Below are positions 1 to 8,681 of a DNA stretch of 59,765 nt, piece by piece. Under the pieces are notes generated by a model that had not been told where the DNA came from, searched no databases, and saw nothing but the letters and a program-made list of their open reading frames with translations. The position numbers and the translations under genes were made by a program. The stretch is taken from assembly GCF_000147675.1 (NCBI RefSeq), contig NZ_ADGQ01000070.1, positions 1 to 59,765 of the forward strand, written 5' to 3'. The DNA is from Peptostreptococcus stomatis DSM 17678 (GTDB lineage: Bacteria; Bacillota; Clostridia; Peptostreptococcales; Peptostreptococcaceae). Numbering within the stretch: position 1 is the first letter of the stretch; the number at the start of each line of letters is the position of its first letter.

Positions 1-18
1 TATTCTCCTAGGAGAATA
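1..18. repeat. 18-bp perfect palindrome
   Basis: The first 18 bases are an exact palindrome centred on CCTAGG. It lies just past the U-tract of the terminator of the S-layer-like gene. It could be the edge of a terminator for a gene to the left or a protein binding site; the window edge prevents a decision. Confidence 0.4.
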
Positions 19-19
19 T

Positions 20-55
20 AAAAAAATATGGATAGAGGAAAACCTCTATCCATAT
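20..55 (-). terminator. Intrinsic terminator of the S-layer-like gene
   Basis: A 13-bp perfect stem (26-38 with 43-55) closes an AAAA/TTTT loop. On the minus strand it is followed by a seven-T run (20-26). It sits 46 bases past the stop codon of the minus-strand CWB2 gene. Confidence 0.9.
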
Positions 56-101
56 CTATATTACTAATAAATTAGTATTGTTCTTTAATTATCTCTAGTT
101 A

Positions 102-2342
102 TTAAAGACCTAGCTTTTCAACTACAGCCTTCATGAAGTCAGCAGCAACAACTCCACCAACCTGAACAACTGCCTTCTTACCATCTAGAACAGCATTCTT
201 CTTGAATAGAGAAGCCTGATCAGCAGTCATCTTAGAACCAGCTAATACTATTGGAGCCTTCTTGAATGCTGCATAAGCACCAGAAGTCTGAGCATCTACT
301 AGGTACTGGTTAGCACCAGAAGCAAATATTGCACCTTCTGCAGCAGGCTTACCATTTCCATCATGTAGATAGAATTCATTTACTACTTCTACATTTGTAG
401 CATATCTATCATCACCAGATAATCTGCTTAAAGTAGCAATGCCTGGTACACTCTTAACAGCCTTGTAACCTGCACTAGATACAGAATCTGAGCCACCTAC
501 TATGTATGCAGTATTAACATTTAAACCATTTATTAATTCTCTAGTAGATCTATCAAATCCATCCTTCTTCATTACTAGTATTGGAGATACCTTATTACCA
601 GCATCTTTCTTTGCAGCTACTGCAGAAACTGACATAGCATCGGCAGCGCCATTAGCACCTACGAAGAATGCTGTAGTTCCATTGTGACCATTGTACTTTA
701 ATCTCTTAGCAACTTCTAGAGATGTAGCAGTTCTATCAAGACCAGCTAGTCTGACTACAACTACATCAAACTTATCCTTTAACTGCTTTTCAACGCTTGC
801 TGGTACAGAGTTTTCTCCACCTACTATGTAAACAGTCTTCTTAGATAGGTTCTTAGTTACTCTACCTATTTCATCTAGAGTATCCTGGCTTAAACCAGTC
901 TTTGGACTAGCCAATAGCATAGGAGCATTCTGTGAAGCTGCAAGAGGAGCTGCAGATAAACCGTCAAACTTAGCCATTCCACCTACGATAACAACTGTAT
1001 CAGCTGTACCCTTTTCAAACTGGTCCTTAGAAACTTCTATCGCAGTTGCATACCTATTTACTCCAGATAACTTAGTGAAGTGACCTGCAACAACATCTAT
1101 AGACTTACCTAGGTCTACTAAAACAGTATTTAAGTCAGCCTGAGTTTTACCCTTGATTACAAACTGGATATTCTTAGTCTGGCCCTTATCGTTAACATCT
1201 TCTACATTTATAACACCTAGTGTTAATTCAAAACCATCTGCAGTCTTTGCTATCTTACCAGCCTTAACAGCATCTTGTACTTTCTTCTTAGTAGTCTCAT
1301 AGTTGTAACCGCCAAAGTTGAATCTAGCCTTGTCATTATCATTTGCTAACTTATTAAAGTTGATTAGGTTATTTACAAAGTCAGCACCCTTTTCAGTGTA
1401 TCCGCCTTCCTTAGTGAATACATTTTCTAACTTAATAGTAGCCTTTTCAGCATCGCTTACTAGGTAAACATCAACATCACCACTTGGGATATCAACATTA
1501 ACAGACTTATTGTCTTCGTTAGCTACTTCGTCAAACTTAGCAACTGTATCAAGAACGTTCTGAGCATTATTGTTACCAGTTATAAGCTGACCGTCCTTAG
1601 TCATAGGTTTTTCTAGGTCTACAACAGTTGAGCTAACCTTGAAAGTTAAATTTTCACCACTTGCTAACTTTAATTCAACTGTATCATAATCAGCAGGAGC
1701 AACTGCAGTAGTTTTCACCTTGTCTTCTACTAGAACCTTGTCCCCTACCTTTACACGCTGCACGAAAGTAGGCTTTGTGTCAGCTGAATTAGCCTTTGCT
1801 AAATTAACTAGATCAGTTATAAGCTTTTCAAGAGAAGCCTGAGTCTTTTCATCCTTGCCTGCTTCCTTTGCTACATAGTGTTTCTTAGTAGTTGTCTTAA
1901 ACGCAGCACCCTTATCACTACCCTTATCGTAGATTGCAACCTTAGCAGTAGGGTCTGCTTCTAAAAGCTTAGCCAACTTAACTGCACTGTCAACAACATA
2001 CCAGTTGTTTGTAGTTTCGCTGATTGTAGCACCATCATACATAAAAGAGAACTTTCTTCCCTGGTAAATACTTGCATTTACAGCCTTAAAGCCCTGACCA
2101 GCCTTGTTAACAAGAACGATGTATCTAGAGTTTAGAACTTCGTCTACATCATTTGCATATGAATTTCCAAGACCATCAACCTTCTTGTCAGTATACCTTT
2201 CTGCTAGAGCCTTCTTTGCCTTATCTACAACTGTAGATATAGCAGCATCCTTGTGCTCATTTACATCAGCACTTGCTATTACTGGAGCTACAGTTGTCAC
2301 TGCAGTCGCAGCAGCCATTAAAACAGCTATTTGTTTCTTCAT
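102..2342 (-). CDS. S-layer-like cell wall protein with three CWB2 repeats (SlpA-type)
   Basis: A secreted cell-surface protein of 746 residues. The start is the ATG at 2342 (MKKQIAVLM...), because GGGAGG lies 9 bases upstream and a signal peptide ending near ASA follows at once; the longer open frame upstream has neither. The N-terminal 450 or so residues are Lys/Asp/Asn/Thr-rich and match no domain I know. The C-terminal 300 residues hold three CWB2 repeats, with signatures such as GVNRYATA, YIVGGENSV, GGSDSV and GDDRYAT. In Clostridioides difficile CWB2 triplets anchor SlpA and the Cwp proteins to an anionic wall polymer. The order, variable N-terminus then CWB2 triplet, resembles SlpA; whether it is cleaved into two subunits cannot be seen. 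It is monocistronic, with its own strong promoter, long leader and terminator, consistent with very high expression. Confidence 0.85.
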   Translation of the reverse strand: MKKQIAVLMAAATAVTTVAPVIASADVNEHKDAAISTVVDKAKKALAERYTDKKVDGLGNSYANDVDEVLNSRYIVLVNKAGQGFKAVNASIYQGRKFSFMYDGATISETTNNWYVVDSAVKLAKLLEADPTAKVAIYDKGSDKGAAFKTTTKKHYVAKEAGKDEKTQASLEKLITDLVNLAKANSADTKPTFVQRVKVGDKVLVEDKVKTTAVAPADYDTVELKLASGENLTFKVSSTVVDLEKPMTKDGQLITGNNNAQNVLDTVAKFDEVANEDNKSVNVDIPSGDVDVYLVSDAEKATIKLENVFTKEGGYTEKGADFVNNLINFNKLANDNDKARFNFGGYNYETTKKKVQDAVKAGKIAKTADGFELTLGVINVEDVNDKGQTKNIQFVIKGKTQADLNTVLVDLGKSIDVVAGHFTKLSGVNRYATAIEVSKDQFEKGTADTVVIVGGMAKFDGLSAAPLAASQNAPMLLASPKTGLSQDTLDEIGRVTKNLSKKTVYIVGGENSVPASVEKQLKDKFDVVVVRLAGLDRTATSLEVAKRLKYNGHNGTTAFFVGANGAADAMSVSAVAAKKDAGNKVSPILVMKKDGFDRSTRELINGLNVNTAYIVGGSDSVSSAGYKAVKSVPGIATLSRLSGDDRYATNVEVVNEFYLHDGNGKPAAEGAIFASGANQYLVDAQTSGAYAAFKKAPIVLAGSKMTADQASLFKKNAVLDGKKAVVQVGGVVAADFMKAVVEKLGL

Positions 2343-2396
2343 GTTATCATTCCTCCCAAACATATTATTGATTACATTTCTTTTTAATAATTCTAT

Positions 2397-2426
2397 ATGA
2401 TTCCGAACATAATTACATAGAATCAT
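2397..2426 (-). other. Hairpin in the 5' leader of the S-layer-like mRNA
   Basis: Seven-base arms (ATGATTC/GAATCAT) flank a 16-base loop, close to the predicted 5' end of a roughly 95-nt leader. A 5' stem like this commonly stabilises abundant mRNAs; that role is inference. Confidence 0.45.
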
Positions 2427-2443
2427 ACATTTCTCACACTTTA

Positions 2444-2472
2444 ATATTATTACAAAATTGTAATAATTTCAA
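2444..2472 (-). promoter_or_regulatory. Sigma-A promoter of the S-layer-like gene
   Basis: Minus-strand -35 TTGAAA (2467-2472), 17-base spacer, -10 TAATAT (2444-2449). Predicted transcription start is near 2437, giving a leader of about 95 nt. The rest of 2473-2705 is very AT-rich, with no gene seen. Confidence 0.7.
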
Positions 2473-2632
2473 GATGTTTTTGCAAAAAAATTCAAAAATA
2501 TTCATAAAATATGCTATTTATCCCATATTTTTTATTATTTAATATGCAAAATCCACCATTACCCCTATCACTATACAACAGATTTTATATATTGGCAAGA
2601 AGTTTTAATACCATTTATATAATTTAATCCTC

Positions 2633-2666
2633 TTTTTATATACTTTTTTATATGTTTTTTATATAC
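2633..2666. repeat. Three tandem T5-6ATATA/G units
   Basis: Three near-identical 11-12 base units (T-run followed by ATATAC, ATATG, ATATAC) lie head to tail in the gap between the S-layer-like gene and the sortase. It may be an UP-element-like A/T tract upstream of the strong promoter or simple slippage. Confidence 0.4.
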
Positions 2667-2705
2667 TAAAGGCTCTTAAATTTTAAAATTGTAATTTTTT
2701 TGTTA

Positions 2706-3383
2706 TTATTGACTAATGCCATCCAGCATCCTTTCCTGTGAATAGGGATAAAGTTTACTGAAGCTACTGATTACAAAGTACCTGTAGCCATCTTCATCAT
2801 AGTAGCATGTCATGAGAGATACTATGGCCCTGCCTTCGTACTGGCCCAGGAGACCGTCACCTATAAGGTCTGTCCTGTCTTCTTTTACCTTCATAGTCTT
2901 AACTACCCTGTATTCATAGATGTTTTTCTTGTTGGTCAACTTGATGATGTCTCCCTCTTTTATTTTCATCAGGCCACCAAACAGAACCTTGTCATTTTTG
3001 CAATAGTGACCTGCAACAGCATAGTTGCCCTGGCCCATTCTTTGGTCTGGTTTCATAGTACAGGCCCCATACATTAGGTTGTTGTTTTCCAGGCCTTCAA
3101 ATATAGCTATATTTTTGTTGATTGAAGGTATTACTAGTTGGCCTACCAACTTGGATAGGTCTGCCTTGTCCCTGTTCAGGATTACCCCATTAATATCTAT
3201 CGGGTCGACCTTGGATGCGTCATAGTTGTTGGTCTTTTCCTTAGTATTTTTTTCCAGGTCCTCACCAGACACCTGGGTAATATTTACATCCTGGCTTCTT
3301 TTCATCAATATATATTCCGATATCTTTGGCACTGATACAAACATAATTCCTACTAGTATCAGCAGTAGTCCTAACTTTTTCAT
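2706..3383 (-). CDS. Class A-like sortase
   Basis: A membrane-anchored transpeptidase of 225 residues that would attach sorting-signal proteins to peptidoglycan. The start is the ATG at 3383, 5 bases after AAAGGAGG; an upstream in-frame GTG overlaps that site and is rejected. Residues 4-19 form the N-terminal membrane anchor. The catalytic domain has His126 (AGHYC), Cys193 (SLMTC) and Arg201 (GYRYFV), so the triad is complete. The Cys-Arg spacing is short for class A, so the exact class is uncertain. It is 32 bases downstream of the MATE gene, on the same strand. No LPxTG-type substrate was recognised in this window. Confidence 0.85.
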   Translation of the reverse strand: MKKLGLLLILVGIMFVSVPKISEYILMKRSQDVNITQVSGEDLEKNTKEKTNNYDASKVDPIDINGVILNRDKADLSKLVGQLVIPSINKNIAIFEGLENNNLMYGACTMKPDQRMGQGNYAVAGHYCKNDKVLFGGLMKIKEGDIIKLTNKKNIYEYRVVKTMKVKEDRTDLIGDGLLGQYEGRAIVSLMTCYYDEDGYRYFVISSFSKLYPYSQERMLDGISQ

Positions 3384-3415
3384 TGGGCCCTCCTTTAACA
3401 CTTTTATTCACTCTA

Positions 3416-4768
3416 TTACTTTATAATCTTCCTTATATTACTTACACATATGCTTACGGCAACCAACTCGGCTATTATTACACTCCACCATACCCTGTCT
3501 AGGTTACCAGTCAAGGAGAATAGGTAGGCCAGGGGTATTAATACTACCAATTGCCTGATTATGGATATTACCATACTAAGAGTTCCCCTACCTATGGCCT
3601 GGAATACTCCTATAGATATTATGGATATGGCAGCAAATACAAAGCTGGCACTGATTATTCTAAAGGCAACCCTAGCAATTCCCAACATCTGATCGGATGC
3701 ATTGAACATGGCCAGGAGTTGGTCTGGGAATACCATCATTATCATAGTACCAATCAACATTATTATTACGGCATACCTCATACCCAGGAATATTGCCTCT
3801 TTCATCCTTTCCTTGTCATTAGCACCATAGTTGTAACCTACTATAGGTATTATACCATTATTTAGTCCAAAGACTGGCATAAATATAAAGCTCTGGAGCT
3901 TGAAGTAGATACCCAAAAGGGCAACTGCTGTTATTGAGAACTTGGCCAATATCTGGTTAAAGGAGAATATTGTCACAGATGATATGGATATCATTATTAT
4001 AGATGGTATACCCACTGCATAAATATTCCTTATTATCTTTGATTCCGGCTTCATATACTTGAAACCTATCTTTATATCCTCTTCCTTACTTATACACAGG
4101 TAGGCAGCTACAAGGACTCCTATGTGCTGGGATATTACAGTTGCCAGTGCTGCACCTGCCAGACCCATGGCTGGTAGTCCCAACCAACCAAAGATCATTA
4201 TTGGGTCTAGGATTATATTCATTAGGGCTCCTACAATCTGGGCTGTCATGGTATACATGGTCTTGCCTGTTGCCTGGAGCAACCTCTCAAACATAAGGTG
4301 GGTAAAGATGCCAAAAGACCCCATAAGACATATCCTTAGGTAGACCGGCCCATGGGCAAGTATATCTGGATTATCAGTCTGGATACCTATTAGCTTGTCT
4401 GATAGGAATAGGCCAACTAAAAAGAAGGTTATAAAGCTAAAAAATGCTAGCAATAAACCATTGTTGGCTATCTTGTTTACCTGTGAAAACTTCTTTGCTC
4501 CTAGATTCCTTGCCAGCAGGGAGTTGACCCCAATGGCTGTACCTATCCCTACCGACATCATTAGCTGTTGGAAGGGGAAGGCCATGGATACTGCTGTGAT
4601 GGCCTCTTCACTAATTTGGGCTACGAAGATACTATCTACTACATTATATAGGGATTGGACCATCATAGAAACTACTATCGGTGCTGACATTGTCAGTATT
4701 AGCCTCTTGATGCTCATAGTCCCCATCTTGTTTTCTTTTATATGTTCCTTATTTGATTTATTCGTCAA
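3416..4768 (-). CDS. MATE family multidrug/Na+ efflux transporter
   Basis: An inner-membrane exporter of about 450 residues with the length and roughly twelve hydrophobic segments of the MATE family (NorM/MepA/DinF type). The first helix region reads SAPIVVSMMVQSLYNVVDSIFV, which is typical of MATE proteins (split here: SAPIVVSMMVQ then SLYNVVDSIFV), and PIVGYNYGAN recurs in the second half. The open frame begins at TTG (4768) with AAGGT about 7 bases upstream; the internal ATG at 4726 has no good ribosome binding site, so TTG is preferred with modest certainty. Probably co-transcribed with the sortase. The substrate cannot be inferred. Confidence 0.85.
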   Translation of the reverse strand: MTNKSNKEHIKENKMGTMSIKRLILTMSAPIVVSMMVQSLYNVVDSIFVAQISEEAITAVSMAFPFQQLMMSVGIGTAIGVNSLLARNLGAKKFSQVNKIANNGLLLAFFSFITFFLVGLFLSDKLIGIQTDNPDILAHGPVYLRICLMGSFGIFTHLMFERLLQATGKTMYTMTAQIVGALMNIILDPIMIFGWLGLPAMGLAGAALATVISQHIGVLVAAYLCISKEEDIKIGFKYMKPESKIIRNIYAVGIPSIIMISISSVTIFSFNQILAKFSITAVALLGIYFKLQSFIFMPVFGLNNGIIPIVGYNYGANDKERMKEAIFLGMRYAVIIMLIGTMIMMVFPDQLLAMFNASDQMLGIARVAFRIISASFVFAAISIISIGVFQAIGRGTLSMVISIIRQLVVLIPLAYLFSLTGNLDRVWWSVIIAELVAVSICVSNIRKIIK

Positions 4769-4853
4769 ATTTGTTTACCTTACTTTCCTATTATTTCTTA
4801 TTTTCTTTCTACTTATAACTTACATTTTTCTGCAGTCTTAAATTTTCTTTCTT

Positions 4854-5705
4854 TTATTTCATATTTTCTTCTTGTTTTTTCTTGTTGACCCCATTGATTA
4901 GACCCTTGTAGCGAAGGTAGACACCTGAATATATGATGTTGTCTATTATTGACTTGTTGACCTCGATATCCAGGTCAAGGATGCCTTCTTCTAGTCTGGC
5001 CAAGGTCATGCCAATTAGCTTGTCTACCCTGTCCTTTAGGGCCTCCCTATCATCCTCGTAACTGGTAAAGGGGTTATACCGCCCCTTTTCCAGGTCTTCA
5101 TCCAGGTCTTCATAGGCATCCATAATATATATGTACTTACCTATATTAAAGCCAACCTTCCTCAACCTGTCCCTGTAGTCATCATCCTTGTAGTCGAATA
5201 TTTCTTCAAGGAGTCTGGCAAAACAGTTGGAAGTCTGGTCTATTGAACTTGACTGGTCTTCTTCTAAAGACCTCAGTTCTCCAAGACACTTCTTTATAAA
5301 GTCTGCCTTCTTAGGGTACTTATCATAGGCCGTCTTAAAAGACTTCTTGTAGACCTGTCTTGCCAACCTTGACTTGATTCCACCCTCGTCATTTACATCA
5401 TCTTCCAGCTTGTAGTAGGCCAGGAGTATATTCATACTGGCTGCATACTCTGTGATGTCGTTGATGATGTGTTTTTTATTTTTAACTGGATCTACTATAC
5501 ACTTTTCGTGAAATATCTGGGCACTTGGCTGGTATATTGAACTAAGCAGGACTATCAGAAAGGTGATATCATAGTTGATAGTCAACCTGGATAACTCCGT
5601 ATGGTTCCTCTTTAGGTATTTACAGAGACCACAGTAGTAGGCCTTGTAGTGTTCATATTCACGAAAGGTCAGGTCCATCTTATTTATTCTTACATAACCA
5701 AACAT
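4854..5705 (-). CDS. DUF5685 family protein
   Basis: A soluble, largely helical 283-residue protein that starts MFGYVRINK and carries the YYCGLCKYLK motif near residue 30, which I recognise from DUF5685 proteins of Clostridia. Acidic stretches such as DEDLEKGRYNPF occur near residue 205. No catalytic role is established. It lies 25 bases after the aroBE fusion gene on the same strand and may ride on that transcript. The start follows a weak purine stretch (GGAAAAAG). Confidence 0.65.
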   Translation of the reverse strand: MFGYVRINKMDLTFREYEHYKAYYCGLCKYLKRNHTELSRLTINYDITFLIVLLSSIYQPSAQIFHEKCIVDPVKNKKHIINDITEYAASMNILLAYYKLEDDVNDEGGIKSRLARQVYKKSFKTAYDKYPKKADFIKKCLGELRSLEEDQSSSIDQTSNCFARLLEEIFDYKDDDYRDRLRKVGFNIGKYIYIMDAYEDLDEDLEKGRYNPFTSYEDDREALKDRVDKLIGMTLARLEEGILDLDIEVNKSIIDNIIYSGVYLRYKGLINGVNKKKQEENMK

Positions 5706-5730
5706 TTCTTTTTCCTTATCTATATTAAAC

Positions 5731-7527
5731 CTATATTTTTTGCTTGAAGATAAATGAGGCTAGTCTTGCCTGTTCTTCAAGCATGGTCATCCCGTTTATT
5801 GTCCTTATTCCCAAAGACTTGGCCTGGCTAATTAACCTGGTTTCCTCTGGATTGTAAATGAGGTCAAGTACTGCCTCTAGTCTTTTAAAGCCTGCCAGTT
5901 CCAAGGGAGCCTTGTCTACGTGAGGGTACATACCTAGAGGTGTTGTATTTACTATTATATTAGCCTTTTCATGGTGTCTATCCAGGTTGTCATAGTTGTC
6001 CTGTCCCCTCCTGGATACTGTTACTATAGTCCCTGCCCCCATATCTTCCATGTAGGCCTTGACAGTCAGGGATGCCCCACCACTACCTAGGATTAGGACG
6101 TATTTATCCTTGACTTCTAGGCCTAGGCCTTCTACCATCTTGGAAAAACCATAGTAGTCAGTATTGTCCCCATATAGGCTACCGTCTCCTAGCCTGACTA
6201 TGGTATTGACTGCCCCTATAGACTGGGCCCTATGAGATAGGTCATCACAGTATTTTACAAGGGTTTGCTTGTAGGGTATTGTGACATTCGAACAGTCCAG
6301 TGGGTAGTTTTCCATATAGGAGTCTATCTTATCCTTGGTTATCTCATATAGTTGGTAGTCGTAGTCCCCCAGCCTTGCATGGAGTTCTAGTGACTTGCTA
6401 TGGGATAATTTTTCACCCAGGAGGCCTGACCTTATGTCTCTAGTATTCACCGGTCTTGTATCGAAACTGGCAAGGTCATCTATGTCTGTCTCTACTATCT
6501 GGCAGTCACCGAGAGTTCTAGGAATAACCAGGTTAATCTTGTCACCCTGCCTCTTCTTGTCCACCCTTATAAGGTCTATTAACTGGTCCATATCGTATGG
6601 ACAGTTGATATCTAGGCCAGCCTTGTCCAGGGCCATACTTATAGTGATAAGGTCTGAAAACTTCATCATACCCCTGGCTACTGCATACCTGGATACGAGG
6701 TTTAGTCCCATGGCTACAGCCTGGCCATGTCTTAGTTTGTAGTCGCTCAATTTTTCTATGGCGTGACCCAGGGTGTGACCCAGGTTTAGGGCCTGCCTCT
6801 GCCCCTTGTCAAATTCATCTGCCAGGACATACTTGGCCTTGATGGATATGGCCTTGCATATATTTTCTATTAAAGCCCCTAGGTCTGACCTGGAGGCTAT
6901 CTTCTCTATATCTAATGACTTGTCTAATACTGCATACTTTAGCATTTCTCCCATACCTGATGACCAGTCCAGGTCTCCTAGACTTTTTAAGCTCTCTATA
7001 TCACAAACTACCAGGTCTGGTTGGTAAAAGGTACCTATCTGGTTCTTGCCATGACCGGTGTTTATAGCAGTCTTGCCACCTACACTAGAGTCTATCATAG
7101 CTAATAGGCTGGTTGGGACCTGGACTAGGCCTATCCCCCTCTGGTAGGTTGCTGCACAGAAACCTGCTAGGTCTCCTACTAGGCCTCCACCTAGGGCTAG
7201 GACCATATCTTGTCTGGTCATTTCAGCCTCAGACATATGGTCTATGATAGCCTTGTAGTTGGCCAGGTCCTTGCTGGCCTCACCTGGTTCGATTATATAC
7301 TTTGTTGGCTTGTAACCAGCTTTGGTCAGGGATTCCATGACCTGGTCTGAGTATATGGAATCTACATTCCTGTCCGTTACTATACAAAGCTTGGTCCCCC
7401 TGCTATTTGGTATATTATCCAATATTATCTGCCCTATATTTGCCAGCTGGTCCCTGCCTATCAGTAGATCATAGGACTTGCTTTTAGCATCTATTTTTAT
7501 TTTTTTTATACTATTTATGCTATTCAT
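5731..7527 (-). CDS. Fused 3-dehydroquinate synthase / shikimate dehydrogenase
   Basis: A 598-residue two-domain enzyme of the shikimate pathway. Residues 1-355 are 3-dehydroquinate synthase (AroB): the NAD-binding ALGGGLVGDLAG (111-122), Lys152 (GGKTAIN), Lys161, and metal ligands Glu194, His251 (NLGHTLGH) and His267 are all present. Residues 366-598 are shikimate dehydrogenase (AroE): GEKLSHSKSL, NVTIPYK with catalytic Lys420, DNTD with Asp457, dinucleotide-binding GSGGAS (481-486), and NTTPLGMYP. Both halves look fully active. The two steps flank dehydroquinase (AroD), which is not in the window. ATG at 7527 follows GGAGA, which overlaps the end of the upstream DAHP synthase gene, so translation is probably coupled. 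Confidence 0.93.
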   Translation of the reverse strand: MNSINSIKKIKIDAKSKSYDLLIGRDQLANIGQIILDNIPNSRGTKLCIVTDRNVDSIYSDQVMESLTKAGYKPTKYIIEPGEASKDLANYKAIIDHMSEAEMTRQDMVLALGGGLVGDLAGFCAATYQRGIGLVQVPTSLLAMIDSSVGGKTAINTGHGKNQIGTFYQPDLVVCDIESLKSLGDLDWSSGMGEMLKYAVLDKSLDIEKIASRSDLGALIENICKAISIKAKYVLADEFDKGQRQALNLGHTLGHAIEKLSDYKLRHGQAVAMGLNLVSRYAVARGMMKFSDLITISMALDKAGLDINCPYDMDQLIDLIRVDKKRQGDKINLVIPRTLGDCQIVETDIDDLASFDTRPVNTRDIRSGLLGEKLSHSKSLELHARLGDYDYQLYEITKDKIDSYMENYPLDCSNVTIPYKQTLVKYCDDLSHRAQSIGAVNTIVRLGDGSLYGDNTDYYGFSKMVEGLGLEVKDKYVLILGSGGASLTVKAYMEDMGAGTIVTVSRRGQDNYDNLDRHHEKANIIVNTTPLGMYPHVDKAPLELAGFKRLEAVLDLIYNPEETRLISQAKSLGIRTINGMTMLEEQARLASFIFKQKI

Positions 7528-7532
7528 AATAT

Positions 7533-8357
7533 CTAGTCTCCTAGAGCCCCTTTAATTTTTATCACCTGGTCAACTATCTGGGCAAATTGGCCGGGTAGAA
7601 TTGACTGGTCTCCATCTGACAGGGCATTTGGCGGGTCATTGTGGACTTCTATCATAAGTCCATCTGCCCCTGCTGCTATTGCTGCCAAGGACATTGATCC
7701 TACCAGGCTAGACAGACCTGTTCCATGGCTTGGGTCTACTATAATAGGTAGGTGGCTGACTTCCTTTAAGATAGGAACTACTGATAGGTCCAGGGTATTT
7801 CTTGTAATATCAGAAAAGGTCCTGATTCCCCTTTCACATAGGATGACCTGGTCATTGCCATTATCCATTAGGTATTCGGCACTCATCAACCACTCCTTTA
7901 CAGTAGAGGAAAAGCCCCTCTTAAGTAGGACTGGCTTGCCTATCTTGCCCAATTCCTTCAATAGTTCAAAGTTTTGCATATTTCTAGCACCGACCTGGAG
8001 TATATCTACATCTGCAAACTGGTCCAGATGACTGATTCCTACAATTTCTGATACTATAGGTAGGCCCGTTTCCCTTTTAGCTATCCTCAATAGGTCCAGG
8101 CCATCTGCTCTCATGCCCTGAAAGTCATAGGGAGAAGTTCTAGGCTTGTAAGCCCCACCCCTCAGGAGGTTGGCACCGGATTTCTTGACCGACCTTGCAA
8201 TCGACACTATCTGGTCCTCAGACTCAACTGAGCATGGTCCTGCTATTATTATAGGTGACTTGCCACCTATTTCTATGATGCCTGAATCTGTATTTATAGT
8301 AATGGGTCTAGTTTTTTCGCCAGCATCCCTTTTTGTCATTTTTAAACCTTCTATCAT
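7533..8357 (-). CDS. aroF: 3-deoxy-7-phosphoheptulonate (DAHP) synthase
   Basis: The first enzyme of aromatic amino acid synthesis (phosphoenolpyruvate plus erythrose 4-phosphate to DAHP), 274 residues, of the type I-beta/AroA(G) form. Motifs seen: IIAGPCSVES with metal ligand Cys42, GGAYKPRTSPYDFQG (67-81), VGARNMQNFELL, KRGFSSTV, CERGIRTF and DPSHGTG with His211. The first 30 residues are too short for the ferredoxin-like regulatory domain found in some relatives, and no chorismate mutase domain is attached, so no feedback domain is visible. AAGGGAGG lies 5 bases before the ATG. First gene of an operon with the AroB-AroE fusion (5-base gap). The symbol follows common usage and could equally be aroG or aroA. 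Confidence 0.92.
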   Translation of the reverse strand: MIEGLKMTKRDAGEKTRPITINTDSGIIEIGGKSPIIIAGPCSVESEDQIVSIARSVKKSGANLLRGGAYKPRTSPYDFQGMRADGLDLLRIAKRETGLPIVSEIVGISHLDQFADVDILQVGARNMQNFELLKELGKIGKPVLLKRGFSSTVKEWLMSAEYLMDNGNDQVILCERGIRTFSDITRNTLDLSVVPILKEVSHLPIIVDPSHGTGLSSLVGSMSLAAIAAGADGLMIEVHNDPPNALSDGDQSILPGQFAQIVDQVIKIKGALGD

Positions 8358-8374
8358 ATAGGCCTCCCTTCCTA

Positions 8375-8405
8375 GTATTTTGAAAATACGCTAAACTACA
8401 TTATA
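8375..8405 (-). promoter_or_regulatory. Promoter and palindrome of the aro operon
   Basis: Minus-strand extended -10, TG-G-TATAAT (-10 at 8400-8405), with no good -35. Just downstream, at 8375-8389, is a 15-bp perfect palindrome, GTATTTT-G-AAAATAC, near the transcription start. It is well placed for a repressor operator; which regulator binds is unknown. Confidence 0.5.
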
Positions 8406-8516
8406 CCATATTTTACTGGGTCATAGGATATTTTAGTCTGTCTAATAAGTGATATTTTAATGGGTATATTTTATTGACTGTATTATGTAAACTATCTTTG
8501 TATAAATAGCTAGACC

Positions 8517-8584
8517 TTATTAGACCTATTGACTTCTATCCTGTGGCCAGGTTTTTTGTTATTAGGTCTATTGACTTTTATCCT
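8517..8584. repeat. Two 26-bp direct repeats, period 42
   Basis: Copies at 8517-8542 and 8559-8584 differ at three positions. Each contains CTATTGACTT followed by TATCCT. A shorter relative (TTATTGACTG) lies at about 8471. They sit between the divergent aro and bioY promoters; function unknown. Confidence 0.55.
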
Positions 8585-8614
8585 ATCTCTAGCTTTCTCG
8601 TTTAATTAGAAGCA

Positions 8615-8645
8615 TAGTAAACTTTTATATTTTTATGGTTTACAA
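8615..8645 (+). promoter_or_regulatory. Upstream BirA-type operator
   Basis: TAGTAAACT, 13-base spacer, GGTTTACAA. This matches the established BirA box pattern (inverted TTGTAAAC-like half-sites about 14-16 bases apart, slightly compressed here). It is the first of two boxes before bioY; a further GTAAACT half-site lies at 8661. Confidence 0.65.
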
Positions 8646-8681
8646 CTACTTTTCAATGTGGTAAACTATCTTACATAAGGT

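Noticed and set aside
502-687. Plus-strand frames inside the S-layer-like gene
   Set aside because: They are antisense shadows of a highly biased coding region, without ribosome binding sites or family similarity.
2633-2666. Tandem T-rich units as a CRISPR or integration repeat
   Set aside because: Units are contiguous without spacers, of low complexity, and no cas or integrase gene is present.
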